The notes beneath the pieces are model-generated. The model did no database searches. It was not told the DNA's origin and saw nothing but the letters and a program-made list of their open reading frames with translations. 64,000 bases of DNA, from NCBI GenBank assembly GCA_044432725.1, contig JAWXUL010000008.1, positions 1 through 64,000 on the forward strand, written 5' to 3'. Both the position numbers and the translations under genes were made by a program. This stretch comes from JAWXUK01 sp044432725. Lineage in GTDB: Bacteria; Bacillota; Clostridia; Oscillospirales; Oscillospiraceae. Shown one piece after another: positions 55,801 through 64,000 of the stretch; the first letter of the stretch is position 1, and each line of letters begins with the position of its first letter.

Positions 55801-58332
55801 AACTACTGTAGCAATCTTCGCAACATGTATTATGCTGGCTCAGAATCAGAATGGAAAGCTGTGACTGGAAGTAGCAACTATAATTATGTGATGAATTATA
55901 ACTGGTCTGGCTCATTACCAGAAGTTTCTAATGGCTATGTCTTCAGCATTGTGGGCAACTATGTGGTGATTTTGGGATATAATGGTTTAAGTAGCACCAT
56001 TGTCATTCCTAGTACCATTGATGGTAAAGTGGTCAAAGCCATTGGAGAAGGTGCTTTTAAAGCAAACAATTCTATTACAAAAGTCTCTTTCCCTGAATCT
56101 ATCACTTCCATTGGCGCAGCAGCCTTTCAAAACGCAAGCAACTTAAAAGAAGTGGCAGTATATGGATCTCAAACTAGAAGTATCAGTACTAGAAGTACTG
56201 ATGATTTGGATGCAACGATTGGAACAGACGCCTTTGATGGCTGTACTGCACTGGAAACTGTAGCAATTCCAGAGGGAATTACGGAAATTGAAGCAGATGT
56301 GTTTAAAGGATGTACCTCCCTAGAAGAAATTTATCTACCTACTACGATTGAAACCATTGCTGACATGGGGATAGAGAATACTTTAACGATTCACTATGCA
56401 GGAACAAAGGAACAATGGGACGCAGTAACAGAAAGCTCCAGTGCTGACTCACAAATAACGATTCATTATGATAGTGATTATACCTCTGAAATTCTTCCTG
56501 TTGTAACTTTTACTGACACTAGCCTTTCCCTTACTATGGGTCGTGAAAAAACCTTAGAGGTCACCATAACACAAGATGGAGATGCTGTAGAAAGTCCAGA
56601 ACTTATTTGGTCTTCTTCAGATACTTCTATTGCTACTGTGGAGGATGGCGTTGTAACAGCTGTTTCCATGGGGACTACTACCATTACTGCGACGTATGAT
56701 GGTGTCATAGCTTCTTGCGAAGTGACTGTGACAGAAGCAGGTTTGGATAGTGCCGAGATGAACTTTGTTGATGTGTATTATGTGTCTGAAGACGACGATC
56801 TGGTTTATGTAAATTGGAGCCTTGAACAAGATATAACTATGTTTTTGGCGAAAAATTATGAAGTAGGCGATACTTTTGAACTTCAAGTTTATTTGCTAAA
56901 TGGAAAGGCCACTGTTACCTCTGATAGTGGTATTACAGTAAACGAATTAGAAAATGAGCATGGTGAAAAATGTGGATACACTCTGCGTTTTACTTTAGGA
57001 GAAAATACTAATACAGTTAATTGGACTATCACTTCTGCTGATAAATCAGCGACGAAAGATTACTCTTTAACATTTGAACTAACTGAATATTCTATCCCTA
57101 ATGCCCCTGAAATGTCGGTGTCTGCTGGTGATGGGAGAGTAACAGTAAACTGGGATACATTGGATAATGGTGGAGATTCTGCAGCAACAGCTTTATTATT
57201 TTATTATCCCAATGTAGAGTCTGACTGGAATTATACCGAACCTGTTGTAATTGATTTAGAATCTGGCAGTAAAACAATCACAGGACTGACAAATGGTACA
57301 GAATATTTGTTCCAAATCAATATTTTTAATCTGATCGGTAATAGTTGGACTTGGCACACAGCAACACCTGTTGCCTCTACCACAGGAACAACTGGTAATC
57401 GTTACACCGTCACTTTTAACGCAAACGGTGGCTCTGTGTCTACTTCAAGTTCCACCACAAACAGTAGTGGGAAATTATCTTCTCTCCCCACAGCAACTAG
57501 AAGTAATTACACTTTCAAAGGATGGTATACAGCAAGTTCTGGTGGCACAAAAATAACAACTTCTACTGTATTTAATAGCAATACTGTGGTTTATGCACAG
57601 TGGTCTTCTTCAGGCTCTTCTGGTAGCTCTTCTGGTAGCTCTTCTGGTAGTACTTCTGGTAGTACTTCTGGTAGTTCAAGCACCACCACAGATTTAGAAG
57701 AAACCACAGATTTAGAGGAAACCACAGATACCACGGAAAATGAAAAAGTATTTGCAGACCTTCCTGTGATAAATTCTATGACAAGTAATACTTTTAATGA
57801 TATTAACACAGGTGCTTGGTATTATGAACCAGTGAAATTTATCTATGACCGTGGATTGATGCTTGGCACAGGGAACGGCGGTTTCTCTCCTGAAACAGAT
57901 ACTTCTCGTGGTATGATCGTACAAATTTTGTATAACTTGGCGGGGAAACCAAGTGTTACTTCTGGTAATTTCTCTGATGTTAACAGTGGTGATTGGTATG
58001 CCGATGCCGTTGCATGGGCAAGTTCCATTGGTGTGGCGACTGGCACAGGGGACAATCAATTTAACCCAAATGGCGACATGACTCGTGAACAATTAGTGGT
58101 TATGCTTTATGCTTACGAGAAGTTAATAAATGGCGACAGCTATTCTGGAAACTTGGCAATGAACTTTACAGATACAGCAAATATTACTTCTTGGGCAGTG
58201 GAAGCCACAGCTTGGGCAGTTTCTAAAGGGATTGTCACAGGAAACCCAGATGGCAGTTTTGCACCACAAGACACTGCAACTCGTGGACAAGTAGCACAAT
58301 TTTTGACCAATTTCATTAAACTTTATAGCTAA
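52849..58332 (+). CDS. Large BspA-like SLH surface protein
   Basis: 1,827 aa from ATG 52849 (a GTG nine bases upstream would overlap the ribosome site). Signal peptide to SFAAT. An 18-aa acidic/Pro repeat (EEESTSVPMTPI-PDL) occurs four times near residues 60-131. Then about 1,050 aa of BspA-type leucine-rich repeats (LRR_5: ...ITIEEGVEQIGNYAFVGCSNLEKV...), a Big_2 Ig-like domain (SLTMGREKTLEVTITQDG), a fibronectin-like region, an InlB B-repeat (VTFNANGG...FKGWYTA), a Ser/Gly linker, and three SLH domains at the C-terminus. The layout is that of a cell-wall-anchored adhesin bound to secondary polymer through SLH. Confidence 0.9.
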   Translation: MKKLTAGLLSVLMVAQITSVSFAATKEVDVQSSSEAISPLQTDIPLEVGEDNSDVVDEVEEESTSVPMTPIDPDLIIEEESTSVPMTPINPDLVIEEESTSVPMTPINPDLVIEEESTSVPMTPIAPDLLIEVEQESIPNSAVTEGTSQQESAEDQGIELMFSNSLLDGFQISDDNGLLILTSYSGVASEITIPATITTANGTIYTVYALGENLFKDNTTLKKITIEEGVEQIGNYAFVGCSNLEKVVLPSTIDSIGWTLFWGCEKLTSAGTDSRSALQFAWTTAIPNHAFAGLSYLTELTLPDTLTTIGENAFSDCDNLEYLYIPSTVTTVGQSAFSGCSKLVTAGAKGTGADLEFGWSTTIPDNAFRNSSLQSITIPSGITSLGSNSISSSSQLTSVWLPKSLSSLAYNIFDYCNSFRNIYYEGTAAEWNTLDTESVYLSIYNIVYNSNTLPESSSGTEGDFTYSLTDGEASITKYTGTSPNVTIPDTVTINGKPYTVYKIESDAFEGRSDITKLTMGKNIEIIPWGAFESLTNLTSVGPINSGCDYQYAWTTTIPANAFQLLGNVTSVTLPDNLESIGANALQDCAKLESIVIPASVTEMGREIFAGCKKLTSAGDLNSGANIKFGWTTVIPSFAFSNSSLEKIEIPEGITTIGQLAFLYNTQLSAVLLPSSLTVIDNAFQECNILKNLFYAGSEDNWNTIYGSSDLSSSYNIIYDWTGSFPEIGTFTSGEFTIDYQGTYGSIVAYEGSGGAVTIPATITYDGATYHITAIEEGVFKNNTSLTSLVVAGTNLTFIGDYAFYGCSNLAKISLPSSVNSIGTSSEWENIFYGCSKITSAGPSNSGADYEYGWTTNIPAKAFNGLTNLTKVTFPSNLSSIGELAFYGCSNLASVSIPASVTSMEWNIFNGCNKLTTAGATGTGANIEFAWNSTIPSISFSYSKLKTAVIPEGITTIESYAFHGASDLTGVLLPKTLETIQPDVFNYCSNLRNMYYAGSESEWKAVTGSSNYNYVMNYNWSGSLPEVSNGYVFSIVGNYVVILGYNGLSSTIVIPSTIDGKVVKAIGEGAFKANNSITKVSFPESITSIGAAAFQNASNLKEVAVYGSQTRSISTRSTDDLDATIGTDAFDGCTALETVAIPEGITEIEADVFKGCTSLEEIYLPTTIETIADMGIENTLTIHYAGTKEQWDAVTESSSADSQITIHYDSDYTSEILPVVTFTDTSLSLTMGREKTLEVTITQDGDAVESPELIWSSSDTSIATVEDGVVTAVSMGTTTITATYDGVIASCEVTVTEAGLDSAEMNFVDVYYVSEDDDLVYVNWSLEQDITMFLAKNYEVGDTFELQVYLLNGKATVTSDSGITVNELENEHGEKCGYTLRFTLGENTNTVNWTITSADKSATKDYSLTFELTEYSIPNAPEMSVSAGDGRVTVNWDTLDNGGDSAATALLFYYPNVESDWNYTEPVVIDLESGSKTITGLTNGTEYLFQINIFNLIGNSWTWHTATPVASTTGTTGNRYTVTFNANGGSVSTSSSTTNSSGKLSSLPTATRSNYTFKGWYTASSGGTKITTSTVFNSNTVVYAQWSSSGSSGSSSGSSSGSTSGSTSGSSSTTTDLEETTDLEETTDTTENEKVFADLPVINSMTSNTFNDINTGAWYYEPVKFIYDRGLMLGTGNGGFSPETDTSRGMIVQILYNLAGKPSVTSGNFSDVNSGDWYADAVAWASSIGVATGTGDNQFNPNGDMTREQLVVMLYAYEKLINGDSYSGNLAMNFTDTANITSWAVEATAWAVSKGIVTGNPDGSFAPQDTATRGQVAQFLTNFIKLYS
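53026..53241 (+). repeat. Four 54-bp tandem repeats in the surface gene
   Basis: Unit GAGGAAGAAAGTACC... of 54 bp (18 codons) four times, with copies 2 and 3 nearly identical. A multiple of three, so length variation keeps the frame. Confidence 0.9.
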
Positions 58333-58351
58333 AACTGAATATTATAGAAAG

Positions 58352-58383
58352 AAAGGCAGAAGTTTAGGCTTCTGTCTTTTTTT
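58352..58383 (+). terminator. Terminator of the surface-protein gene
   Basis: AAAGGCAGAAG pairs with CTTCTGTCTTT (one G-U pair), TTTAGG loop, then a T-run. Confidence 0.85.
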
Positions 58384-58779
58384 GCACCATTTTGATACAA
58401 AAAAAACCTACTGCACCAGATACTCTTTCTGCCTCAAAGGGGTAATCATCTTCCCAGTCGTCGTAATTTTAATGCTTTGATTCATTTTGAACCTCCTATG
58501 TTATGATTTTTGTATACAACGAACTTCTGGACAATGATACCAGAAAGAGGAGAAGTTATCAACTGTTACAGAATGCTCGCTTTCTATAAAAAACCTAAAG
58601 GATGATGAGATAATATAAGAGGAAGTGCGTGTTTCTAAAACAAACCCCAAGGAAAAAAAGCCTTCTCCCATCGCCTATGCCCGAGAAATCACCAAGCCAT
58701 TGACAATATTCATATTATTTGTTATAATTTAACTGTTGGATTTTGGCTCAGATTTCCAAAATCAAAAAAGGAGTAACTC
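58384..58779. other. Intergenic, with a short minus-strand ORF
   Basis: On the minus strand a strong AGGAGGTTC ribosome site precedes ATGAATCAAAGC..., giving about 25 codons (MNQSIKITTTGKMITPLRQ) before a stop at about 58407. It is probably the beginning of a lost gene. The rest shows nothing clear. Confidence 0.45.
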
Positions 58780-60165
58780 ATGAAAAAAACAAAATTATTA
58801 CCTCTCTTTCTCGCCTTAGGTCTCATTTTCACAGGCTGTAGCTCTGAGGACGAAAGCACAAATTCTTCCTCCAGTGACAGTTCTCAAGAGGGAAGCAGTC
58901 TCTTCGGCAACATCTTAGGCGGTGGAGACAGTGCCACCTCTGCCGATGAAATGCGTCTGGAAAATTTCACTGGTAGTATCACACTACAAAACAACAGCGA
59001 AGAAAAAGCCGTGGTTCTCGGCTCTCGCTTGGTGACAGGGGACAACATCGAAACTATGGTGGAGAGCAATGCCTATGTGGTTCTGGACAAGAGCAAAGTC
59101 CTTAGAGTAAACGAAACCTCTCAAGTGGAAATTGTCCAAGAGGAAAAGCACCTTGATATCTACTTATCCAAGGGAACAGTATTTTTTAACGTGACATCCA
59201 CCCTAAGTGCAGAAGAAAGCCTTGAATTTCACACAAATAACGTGGTGACTGGGGTGCGTGGCACTTCTGGTATTATCCACTTTGACCCTGTGGCACAGGT
59301 CACACAAATTGTGGTGCTGACTGGCACAGTCACAGGGACAACAGCTTCAGAAGAACAAAACATCGAAGCTGGGCAAGTCGCCATTGTAGAAACGCTCCCA
59401 GACGGCACAGTGGAGATGACCATCTATGAATTAGAGGAAGAAAATCCACTTTATTACTTCCCAAACCACTTTATTGATGGTATGCAAGGGGATTTGAATG
59501 GTGAGGGACAATCTTTGCCACTTTCGGAGATGGTGAGAATGCCTGATGAAATCAGCATTTCTGGGAAAGTCCTGAGTATCAGCAACGTCCTAGCCGTGGA
59601 AGATGAAAACGGCAAACTCCACTCCATTGACAACAATTCTGGACAAACTTGGGAGGGAGTTTCCCTTGGTGGCATGGTGAATCTCACCTATTTCGAGGAC
59701 AGCGTTGTTTCTATAGAGCAGACTTCTCAGGGGGCTGACGTGGTGGGTGTAGTCCTAGAGATGTTTCCGTATAGTTATTTGGGTTATGACTACATTTACA
59801 TCGATATCAGTACCCCAGTTTTGACTCAGGCAGAGAAAGAAGTATTCATAACACGGCTACAGCTAGGCTATACCAACACGGAACTTCGTTTGGGAGGTTG
59901 GGAAGAGTTGTCAGCAGATGCAGAATCTAAAGGGGTGACTATGCAAACGTTAGACAGCTATCCTTATAACAGATACGAAGGGTATGGAAGTTATGGAATC
60001 GGTGACTTATCAGAAACCCAATATGGAGTATTCAACATTCCTACTGACGCTGGAATAGAAAACTTTGGTTTGTCCTTTGCTGGACAAGGTATGTATTTTT
60101 TTCAGGCAATTTTGAACCCTGATACCATGGAATATACTTCCATTTACCATGGGGGGGCTGGTTAA
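58780..60165 (+). CDS. FecR-domain lipoprotein
   Basis: 461 aa, ATG behind AAGGAG. Lipobox LIFTGC, then a Ser-rich stalk and a FecR-type domain: MRLENFTGSITLQNNSEEKAVVLGSRLV, NAYVVLDKSKVLRVNETSQVEIV, VTGVRGTSGII. The rest (220-461) is beta-rich and unassigned. FecR domains are periplasmic-side or extracellular signalling modules; in Firmicutes they appear in lipoproteins of unknown role. Paralogous FecR domain in the convergent next gene. Confidence 0.75.
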   Translation: MKKTKLLPLFLALGLIFTGCSSEDESTNSSSSDSSQEGSSLFGNILGGGDSATSADEMRLENFTGSITLQNNSEEKAVVLGSRLVTGDNIETMVESNAYVVLDKSKVLRVNETSQVEIVQEEKHLDIYLSKGTVFFNVTSTLSAEESLEFHTNNVVTGVRGTSGIIHFDPVAQVTQIVVLTGTVTGTTASEEQNIEAGQVAIVETLPDGTVEMTIYELEEENPLYYFPNHFIDGMQGDLNGEGQSLPLSEMVRMPDEISISGKVLSISNVLAVEDENGKLHSIDNNSGQTWEGVSLGGMVNLTYFEDSVVSIEQTSQGADVVGVVLEMFPYSYLGYDYIYIDISTPVLTQAEKEVFITRLQLGYTNTELRLGGWEELSADAESKGVTMQTLDSYPYNRYEGYGSYGIGDLSETQYGVFNIPTDAGIENFGLSFAGQGMYFFQAILNPDTMEYTSIYHGGAG

Positions 60166-60361
60166 GATGAACAGGCAAGTGAATCCAGTCATCACTTAGA
60201 ATCAGCACCATAAGAAAGTGAATTTCCGTAAATGAATCGGTTATTTTCTCTGCTCAGCCCTAAAAAATCCAGATGATTCTTCTTTTTCCTTCGGTGACAT
60301 TGCAACCATTCTGTTACGACTTCTTTTTACATTGAAAGTCATCTCCTTTTCCCATAGCTAA

Positions 60362-60404
60362 ACCCCCGAATCGTGGAGCATTCTATCCTCAACGATTCGG
60401 GGGT
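60362..60404. terminator. Strong bidirectional terminator hairpin
   Basis: ACCCCCGAATCGT pairs perfectly with ACGATTCGGGGGT around a 17-base loop. It separates the convergent FecR genes. Confidence 0.85.
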
Positions 60405-60617
60405 CTTTTGTCATTGTCCATTTTGACTGGACTGATTCATTCTCCCAAAAGAGAATTCCTTTGGGAGAACAAAAGTTTAAAATCGAAAGTCAGCCTTGAG
60501 GGATTGCTGAGATTTTCAGCGAATTTGAAAGACTTATTTTTCCTAAAGTCGAGAATGAATGATTGTGAAAAGTTGCCCCCTACGCAATGCCCAGACTCCA
60601 TTTATCAATGAATGCAA

Positions 60618-62135
60618 TTACCAGTCGATGAGAGGACGCCAGTCATCTTTGGGATACCATGTTAAATCGCCAAGCTCTGTACCACCCAGCCATAATGCTT
60701 GATAAGGATCAGGGGAACTTGCCGAGAGGACGATTTTTTGGAATCCCTCTTCTGTTTTATCAAAGAAGAGTTGAGTGTTATTGTATCGGATTGAGCCCAC
60801 CACTAAGTCTGAAGAAAAAAATCCATCGTTGACCAAGCTAATGTCAGCAGAGGCAGCATAAAGTCCTTTCCCGTCATGAGGAATCACAAGACTATCTTTT
60901 ATTTCGCTTCTGCTCCCAACTTTTTGGTTCCCAAAAGTGCCTGAAATTTCATGGAGAGAGTATGTATCCCCAAATTCTCCGAACACCAAGACACCAGAGA
61001 GTCTTTTATCTTCTTCTTCGTGATCATGTGTGTCATAGAAAAGGTATCGTAGGAAAAGTTCTGGGATACCGTCTAAGTCCATATCATGAAGACAATATTC
61101 CATCTGCTCTACCATCGCAGAGCCATAGAATCCCACCAATAAAGGAGTTATCACCTCTAAACCACTATAATTTCCATTGATGGAACGTAAATGGTCAATA
61201 TATTCTTTTTTCCATGGATTCCCGATATATTCCTCAAAGAAAATGATGTCTTCTTCGTCCTCTAAAAACCCTTGAGAGAAGTGGAATCCAGGGACTTCTT
61301 CATGTTTTTTGATCACAACTTCCACAGATTCATCTTCACGAGTAGAGACAATCGCCACTTCACCCGCTGAAACAGTTTCTGTTTGTTGTGTTGTTTCGTT
61401 GGTTTCGATTTCCACAGAGCCAGAAAATAGGACGATTTCGCTTTGGTCGATACTGTCCAAATAGGTAATAACGCCAGAGGTGCCACGAACCCCTGTGACA
61501 ATGTTGTTACAATAGAAAGTCAAAGACTCATGATCATCTAATGGCTTGGACACATTGAAATAAAGAGAACCTTTTAAGACTTCAACCTCTAATTTGTTAT
61601 TACTTTCTACGATTTCAATTTGAGATGTTTGATCAAGTTTCAAAAGTTTGGTATTGTCTAACGAGATATAAGCATTACTTTCCAGATAAGTTTCCAGATT
61701 GTCTTGACTGGCAAGGCGTTGCCCCACCGAAACTGCTTTCTCTGTTGCTCCGTTGAGCAAAGTCAAGTCCCCTTCATAAGCTTCTAGTCGCATACTATCT
61801 GCAGAAGTGTTAGGACTTGTGTAGAAGTAAGCAAGTCCCAAGACTGCTGCAACAGCCACTACAGCAGCAATCATTTTGCGATAAGAACTTCTTTTCACCC
61901 CACTAGGAGCTTGCGTTGCCACTGGCTGTGTTGCCACTGGCTGTGTTGCCACTGCTTGTGTTGCCACTGGCTGTGTTGCCACTGGCTGTGTTGCCACTGC
62001 ATCCGTTGCAATGGGTGACGTGACTACTCCTTGTTCTTGGAGAATTTCTTCCTGATACGAGGTTTTTGTGCCACATTTTTTACAGAACTTCTGTTGTTCT
62101 CCCAACTCTGTACCACAGTTAGTGCAAAATTTCAT
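60618..62135 (-). CDS. Zinc-ribbon, membrane-anchored FecR-domain protein
   Basis: 505 aa. N-terminal zinc ribbon (CTNCGTELGEQQKFCKKCG), a linker of VATQP/VATQA repeats, one transmembrane helix (MIAAVVAVAAVLGLAYFY) and an external FecR-type domain with the MRLEAYEGDLTLLNGATEKAVSVGQRL and VTGVRGTSGVI motifs, then a beta-rich C-terminus. The FecR part clearly shares ancestry with the lipoprotein at 58780-60165. A ribbon on the cytosolic side and FecR outside suggest signal coupling across the membrane; this is inference. Confidence 0.75.
   Translation of the reverse strand: MKFCTNCGTELGEQQKFCKKCGTKTSYQEEILQEQGVVTSPIATDAVATQPVATQPVATQAVATQPVATQPVATQAPSGVKRSSYRKMIAAVVAVAAVLGLAYFYTSPNTSADSMRLEAYEGDLTLLNGATEKAVSVGQRLASQDNLETYLESNAYISLDNTKLLKLDQTSQIEIVESNNKLEVEVLKGSLYFNVSKPLDDHESLTFYCNNIVTGVRGTSGVITYLDSIDQSEIVLFSGSVEIETNETTQQTETVSAGEVAIVSTREDESVEVVIKKHEEVPGFHFSQGFLEDEEDIIFFEEYIGNPWKKEYIDHLRSINGNYSGLEVITPLLVGFYGSAMVEQMEYCLHDMDLDGIPELFLRYLFYDTHDHEEEDKRLSGVLVFGEFGDTYSLHEISGTFGNQKVGSRSEIKDSLVIPHDGKGLYAASADISLVNDGFFSSDLVVGSIRYNNTQLFFDKTEEGFQKIVLSASSPDPYQALWLGGTELGDLTWYPKDDWRPLIDW
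61915..62004 (-). repeat. 15-bp tandem repeat, six units
   Basis: Unit GTTGCCACTGGCTGT (plus strand) six times, coding VATQP/VATQA in the linker of the zinc-ribbon FecR protein. Multiple of three, so copy changes keep the frame. Confidence 0.9.
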
Positions 62136-62240
62136 AATGGACTCCTTCTATGTGATTTCTTTTGATGACACCTCTTAGTATAGCATAAGGATCTAGAAAT
62201 GACAAGAAGTTTCTTGCAAGGGAAGATGAGGCAATACCTA

Positions 62241-63023
62241 TTAAGTAGTTTCCCAACAGTGATTGAGAGGTCCTGAACCTGCGCCCAAGTCCAAACCTGA
62301 TTCCAATGCACCAGATAAGTAATTTTTTGCTTTTTGAATACTTTCCTCTAAAGAAAAACCACTTGCTAAATTACAAGCAATGGAAGAGGAAAGGGTACAA
62401 CCTGTGCCATGTGTGTTAGGATTATCCACTCTTTTTCCAGTAAACCAAGAGATTTTATCCCCATTCAAAAGCAAATCATCTGCACAATCCACTAAATGAC
62501 CACCTTTCACCAAAATGGCAACATCCGTAACTTTACGAATCTTTTGGCTTCCTTTTACCATCTCTTCTTTGTTGGAGATGGTTTCGCCTGAAAGAACCTG
62601 TGCTTCTAAAATATTCGGTGTGATCACTGTGGCAAGCGGAAAAAGTTTGGTGATCAATGCTGAAATCACATCATCACCCATCAATTTCGCCCCAGAAGTG
62701 GCGACCATCACAGGGTCAAGAACAACATTTTTTGCCGAATACTCTTTCAGTTTCATTGCAATGACTTCAACTATCTCAATCCGTGACACCATGCCGATTT
62801 TCACAGAATCAGGCACAATATCCGTGAAGACACTGTCTAATTGATTTCCCACAAATTCTGGAGAAACATCTAAAATCCCTTGAACTCCTGTGGTATTTTG
62901 TGCCGTTAAGGCTGTGATCACAGACATTCCATAGTGATTATGGGCAGAAAATGTCTTTAAGTCAGCTTGAATCCCTGCGCCACCACTACAATCCGAACCC
63001 GCTATGGTCAATACTGTTTTCAT
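62241..63023 (-). CDS. thiD: Hydroxymethylpyrimidine/phosphomethylpyrimidine kinase
   Basis: 260 aa from the ATG at 63023, which overlaps the HAD stop (ATGA); an ATG five codons earlier is also possible. VLTIAGSDCSGGAGIQADLKTFSAHNHYGMSVITALTAQNT, VVLDPVMVATSG and NTHGTGCTLSSSIACNLASG are the ThiD/PfkB ribokinase-fold motifs. It phosphorylates HMP and HMP-P for thiamine synthesis. Third of at least three co-directional thi-locus genes. Confidence 0.9.
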   Translation of the reverse strand: MKTVLTIAGSDCSGGAGIQADLKTFSAHNHYGMSVITALTAQNTTGVQGILDVSPEFVGNQLDSVFTDIVPDSVKIGMVSRIEIVEVIAMKLKEYSAKNVVLDPVMVATSGAKLMGDDVISALITKLFPLATVITPNILEAQVLSGETISNKEEMVKGSQKIRKVTDVAILVKGGHLVDCADDLLLNGDKISWFTGKRVDNPNTHGTGCTLSSSIACNLASGFSLEESIQKAKNYLSGALESGLDLGAGSGPLNHCWETT

Positions 63024-63667
63024 CTTTTGTTCTTCCATTCTTCTAAAAATTCAGTATCAAAACTTTCAATATAAAGGTCTGCATACTGTAAAATTTCCTC
63101 TTTATCCGTCAAAGCAGACTGATCTGCCACGGCAATCACTGGAAAGCCAGCTTTTTTCGCTGAAATAATCCCGTGAACTGCATCCTCAAAAACGATTGTG
63201 TCCTCTTTTTCCGTCCCTAAGTGTGCCAAAGCAATTTCATAAATATCTGGTTTTGTTTTCCCAACTCCCACCTCAGTACAAGTAAAGATTTCTGAGAAAT
63301 ATTGTGACATTCCGTGTATTTTTAAGGATATTTCTACCAAGTGACGGTCAGTTGCCGTTGCAATACACATCTTTTCTCCATGATAAGTTTCTAAAAATCC
63401 TTTCACACCCTTTTTGGGTGGAGCGTTCTCACGATATTCCTTCTCAATAAAATCATTCACAGAATCCATCAAAGTCTCTCCACTCTCTGATAGATGGTAA
63501 ACCTTTCTGTAATATGCAACCACTTCTTTCAAAGTAAAAGTCTTGAATTTTTCGTCCAAACCTTTTTCTGGAATAATACCACGACTTAGTAAGTAATTCG
63601 ACCCTGCACTTGCCCAGATTCCCATAGAATCTAATAAAGTCCCGTCCAAATCAAAGATAAATGCCAT
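63020..63667 (-). CDS. HAD-superfamily hydrolase in the thi locus
   Basis: 215 aa. FDLDGTLLDS (nucleophile Asp), ATATDRH, and GKTKPDIYEIALAHLG plus VFEDAVHGI are the four HAD motifs, subfamily IA of the beta-phosphoglucomutase type. Its position between thiE and thiD, with overlapping starts and stops, suggests a thiamine-phosphate phosphatase role; this is inference. Confidence 0.85.
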   Translation of the reverse strand: MAFIFDLDGTLLDSMGIWASAGSNYLLSRGIIPEKGLDEKFKTFTLKEVVAYYRKVYHLSESGETLMDSVNDFIEKEYRENAPPKKGVKGFLETYHGEKMCIATATDRHLVEISLKIHGMSQYFSEIFTCTEVGVGKTKPDIYEIALAHLGTEKEDTIVFEDAVHGIISAKKAGFPVIAVADQSALTDKEEILQYADLYIESFDTEFLEEWKNKR

Positions 63668-64000
63668 CTACCTCACCACCTCTTGACTGGCAAGGACAAA
63701 ACTTTCACTTGCTCTTTTGATATCAGAACTTGCGAAAATCCCTGACACAACAGCAACACCAGAAAGACCACATTTTTCCAGTTGATGAATGTTTTCCAAT
63801 GAAATTCCACCAATCGCCACCACTGGAACCTCCACAAATGCCGTAATTTCTTTCAAAGTAGCCAAGGAAACTGCATGAGCATCTAATTTTGTACTAGTGG
63901 AAAACACAGCACCCACACCTAAATAGTCAGCTCCATCTGCCACAGCTCCCTTTGCCTGTTCTACGGTCTGAACTGAAACCCCCATGATCCTCGAATCCCC
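63668..64000 (-). CDS. thiE: Thiamine-phosphate synthase, 3' part
   Basis: The last 110 residues (GDSRIMGVSVQTVEQAKGAVADGADYLGVGAVFSTSTK... VVAIGGISLENIHQL) match ThiE, which joins HMP-PP and THZ-P. The frame stays open to the window edge, so the start lies beyond 64000. It ends one base before the HAD ATG. Confidence 0.9.
   Translation of the reverse strand, partial: GDSRIMGVSVQTVEQAKGAVADGADYLGVGAVFSTSTKLDAHAVSLATLKEITAFVEVPVVAIGGISLENIHQLEKCGLSGVAVVSGIFASSDIKRASESFVLASQEVVR

Noticed and set aside
1..64000. tRNA, rRNA and retron reverse-transcriptase genes
   Set aside because: No cloverleaf, rRNA core or RT motif (YADD) was found on either strand by eye.

Overview
The window is AT-rich, Firmicutes-type DNA. 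Genes have strong AGGAGG-like ribosome sites, sigma-A promoters of the TTGACA-N17-TATAAT form and U-tailed hairpin terminators. There is an S-layer-anchored (SLH) surface protein, a TnpV protein of the Tn4451 type, an AbrB/SpoVT-type regulator and a thi operon. A gut-type Clostridia (Lachnospirales-like) chromosome fits best; this is inferred from gene content. No rRNA, tRNA or CRISPR array was seen.

Layout. (1) 1-3400: remains of a plasmid-like or mobilizable element. It holds a coiled-coil/HTH protein that seems to start at ATT, a TnpV-like protein, three exact-period 180-bp repeats full of ATCGAGAC half-sites, and a RepA-type ATPase gene broken by stops and a frameshift. (2) 3700-9100: DUF6076 and UPF0158 proteins, a decayed nuclease-helicase gene between two UPF0158 copies, and a membrane protein ending in an R-x4-H HEPN-like motif. 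(3) 9176-24361, minus strand: a tight seven-gene operon that reads as a type 4 BREX phage-defence island (729-aa unknown, BrxP/PAPS reductase, BrxC, PglZ, BrxL, zinc-ribbon protein, DEAD helicase). brxP, brxC and the helicase carry frameshifts or nonsense codons. (4) 24990-30365: ATPase (AAA_14/DUF4143), pRiA4b ORF-3-like, Ada-like zinc protein, DUF1653, MmcQ/YjbR, a 250-aa unknown, NTF2-like protein and an Rpn nuclease. Much of this block recurs in decayed form at 45389-47820. (5) 30575-42226: more defence-type genes: an AAA ATPase with a possible nuclease partner, a SLOG protein with a divergent XRE regulator and paired operators, a PD-(D/E)XK-like protein, and a compact AAA ATPase / HNH nuclease / AAA ATPase operon resembling an expanded Septu. 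(6) 42230-47820: gene fragments, a CoiA-like protein and the duplicated block. (7) 47848-64000: ordinary chromosome: aldo/keto reductase, a uxuB remnant, a frameshifted GH2 glycosidase, a 1,827-aa BspA-like SLH surface protein, two convergent FecR-domain proteins, and thiE-HAD-thiD running off the right edge.

Two themes run through the window. First, accessory genes are heavily damaged (nonsense codons plus indels, several in homopolymers) while most long genes are intact. Second, short perfect palindromes of unrelated sequence occur in abutting clusters, one of them inside the broken helicase gene. Homopolymer indels could be sequencing errors or phase variation; read-level data would be needed to tell.
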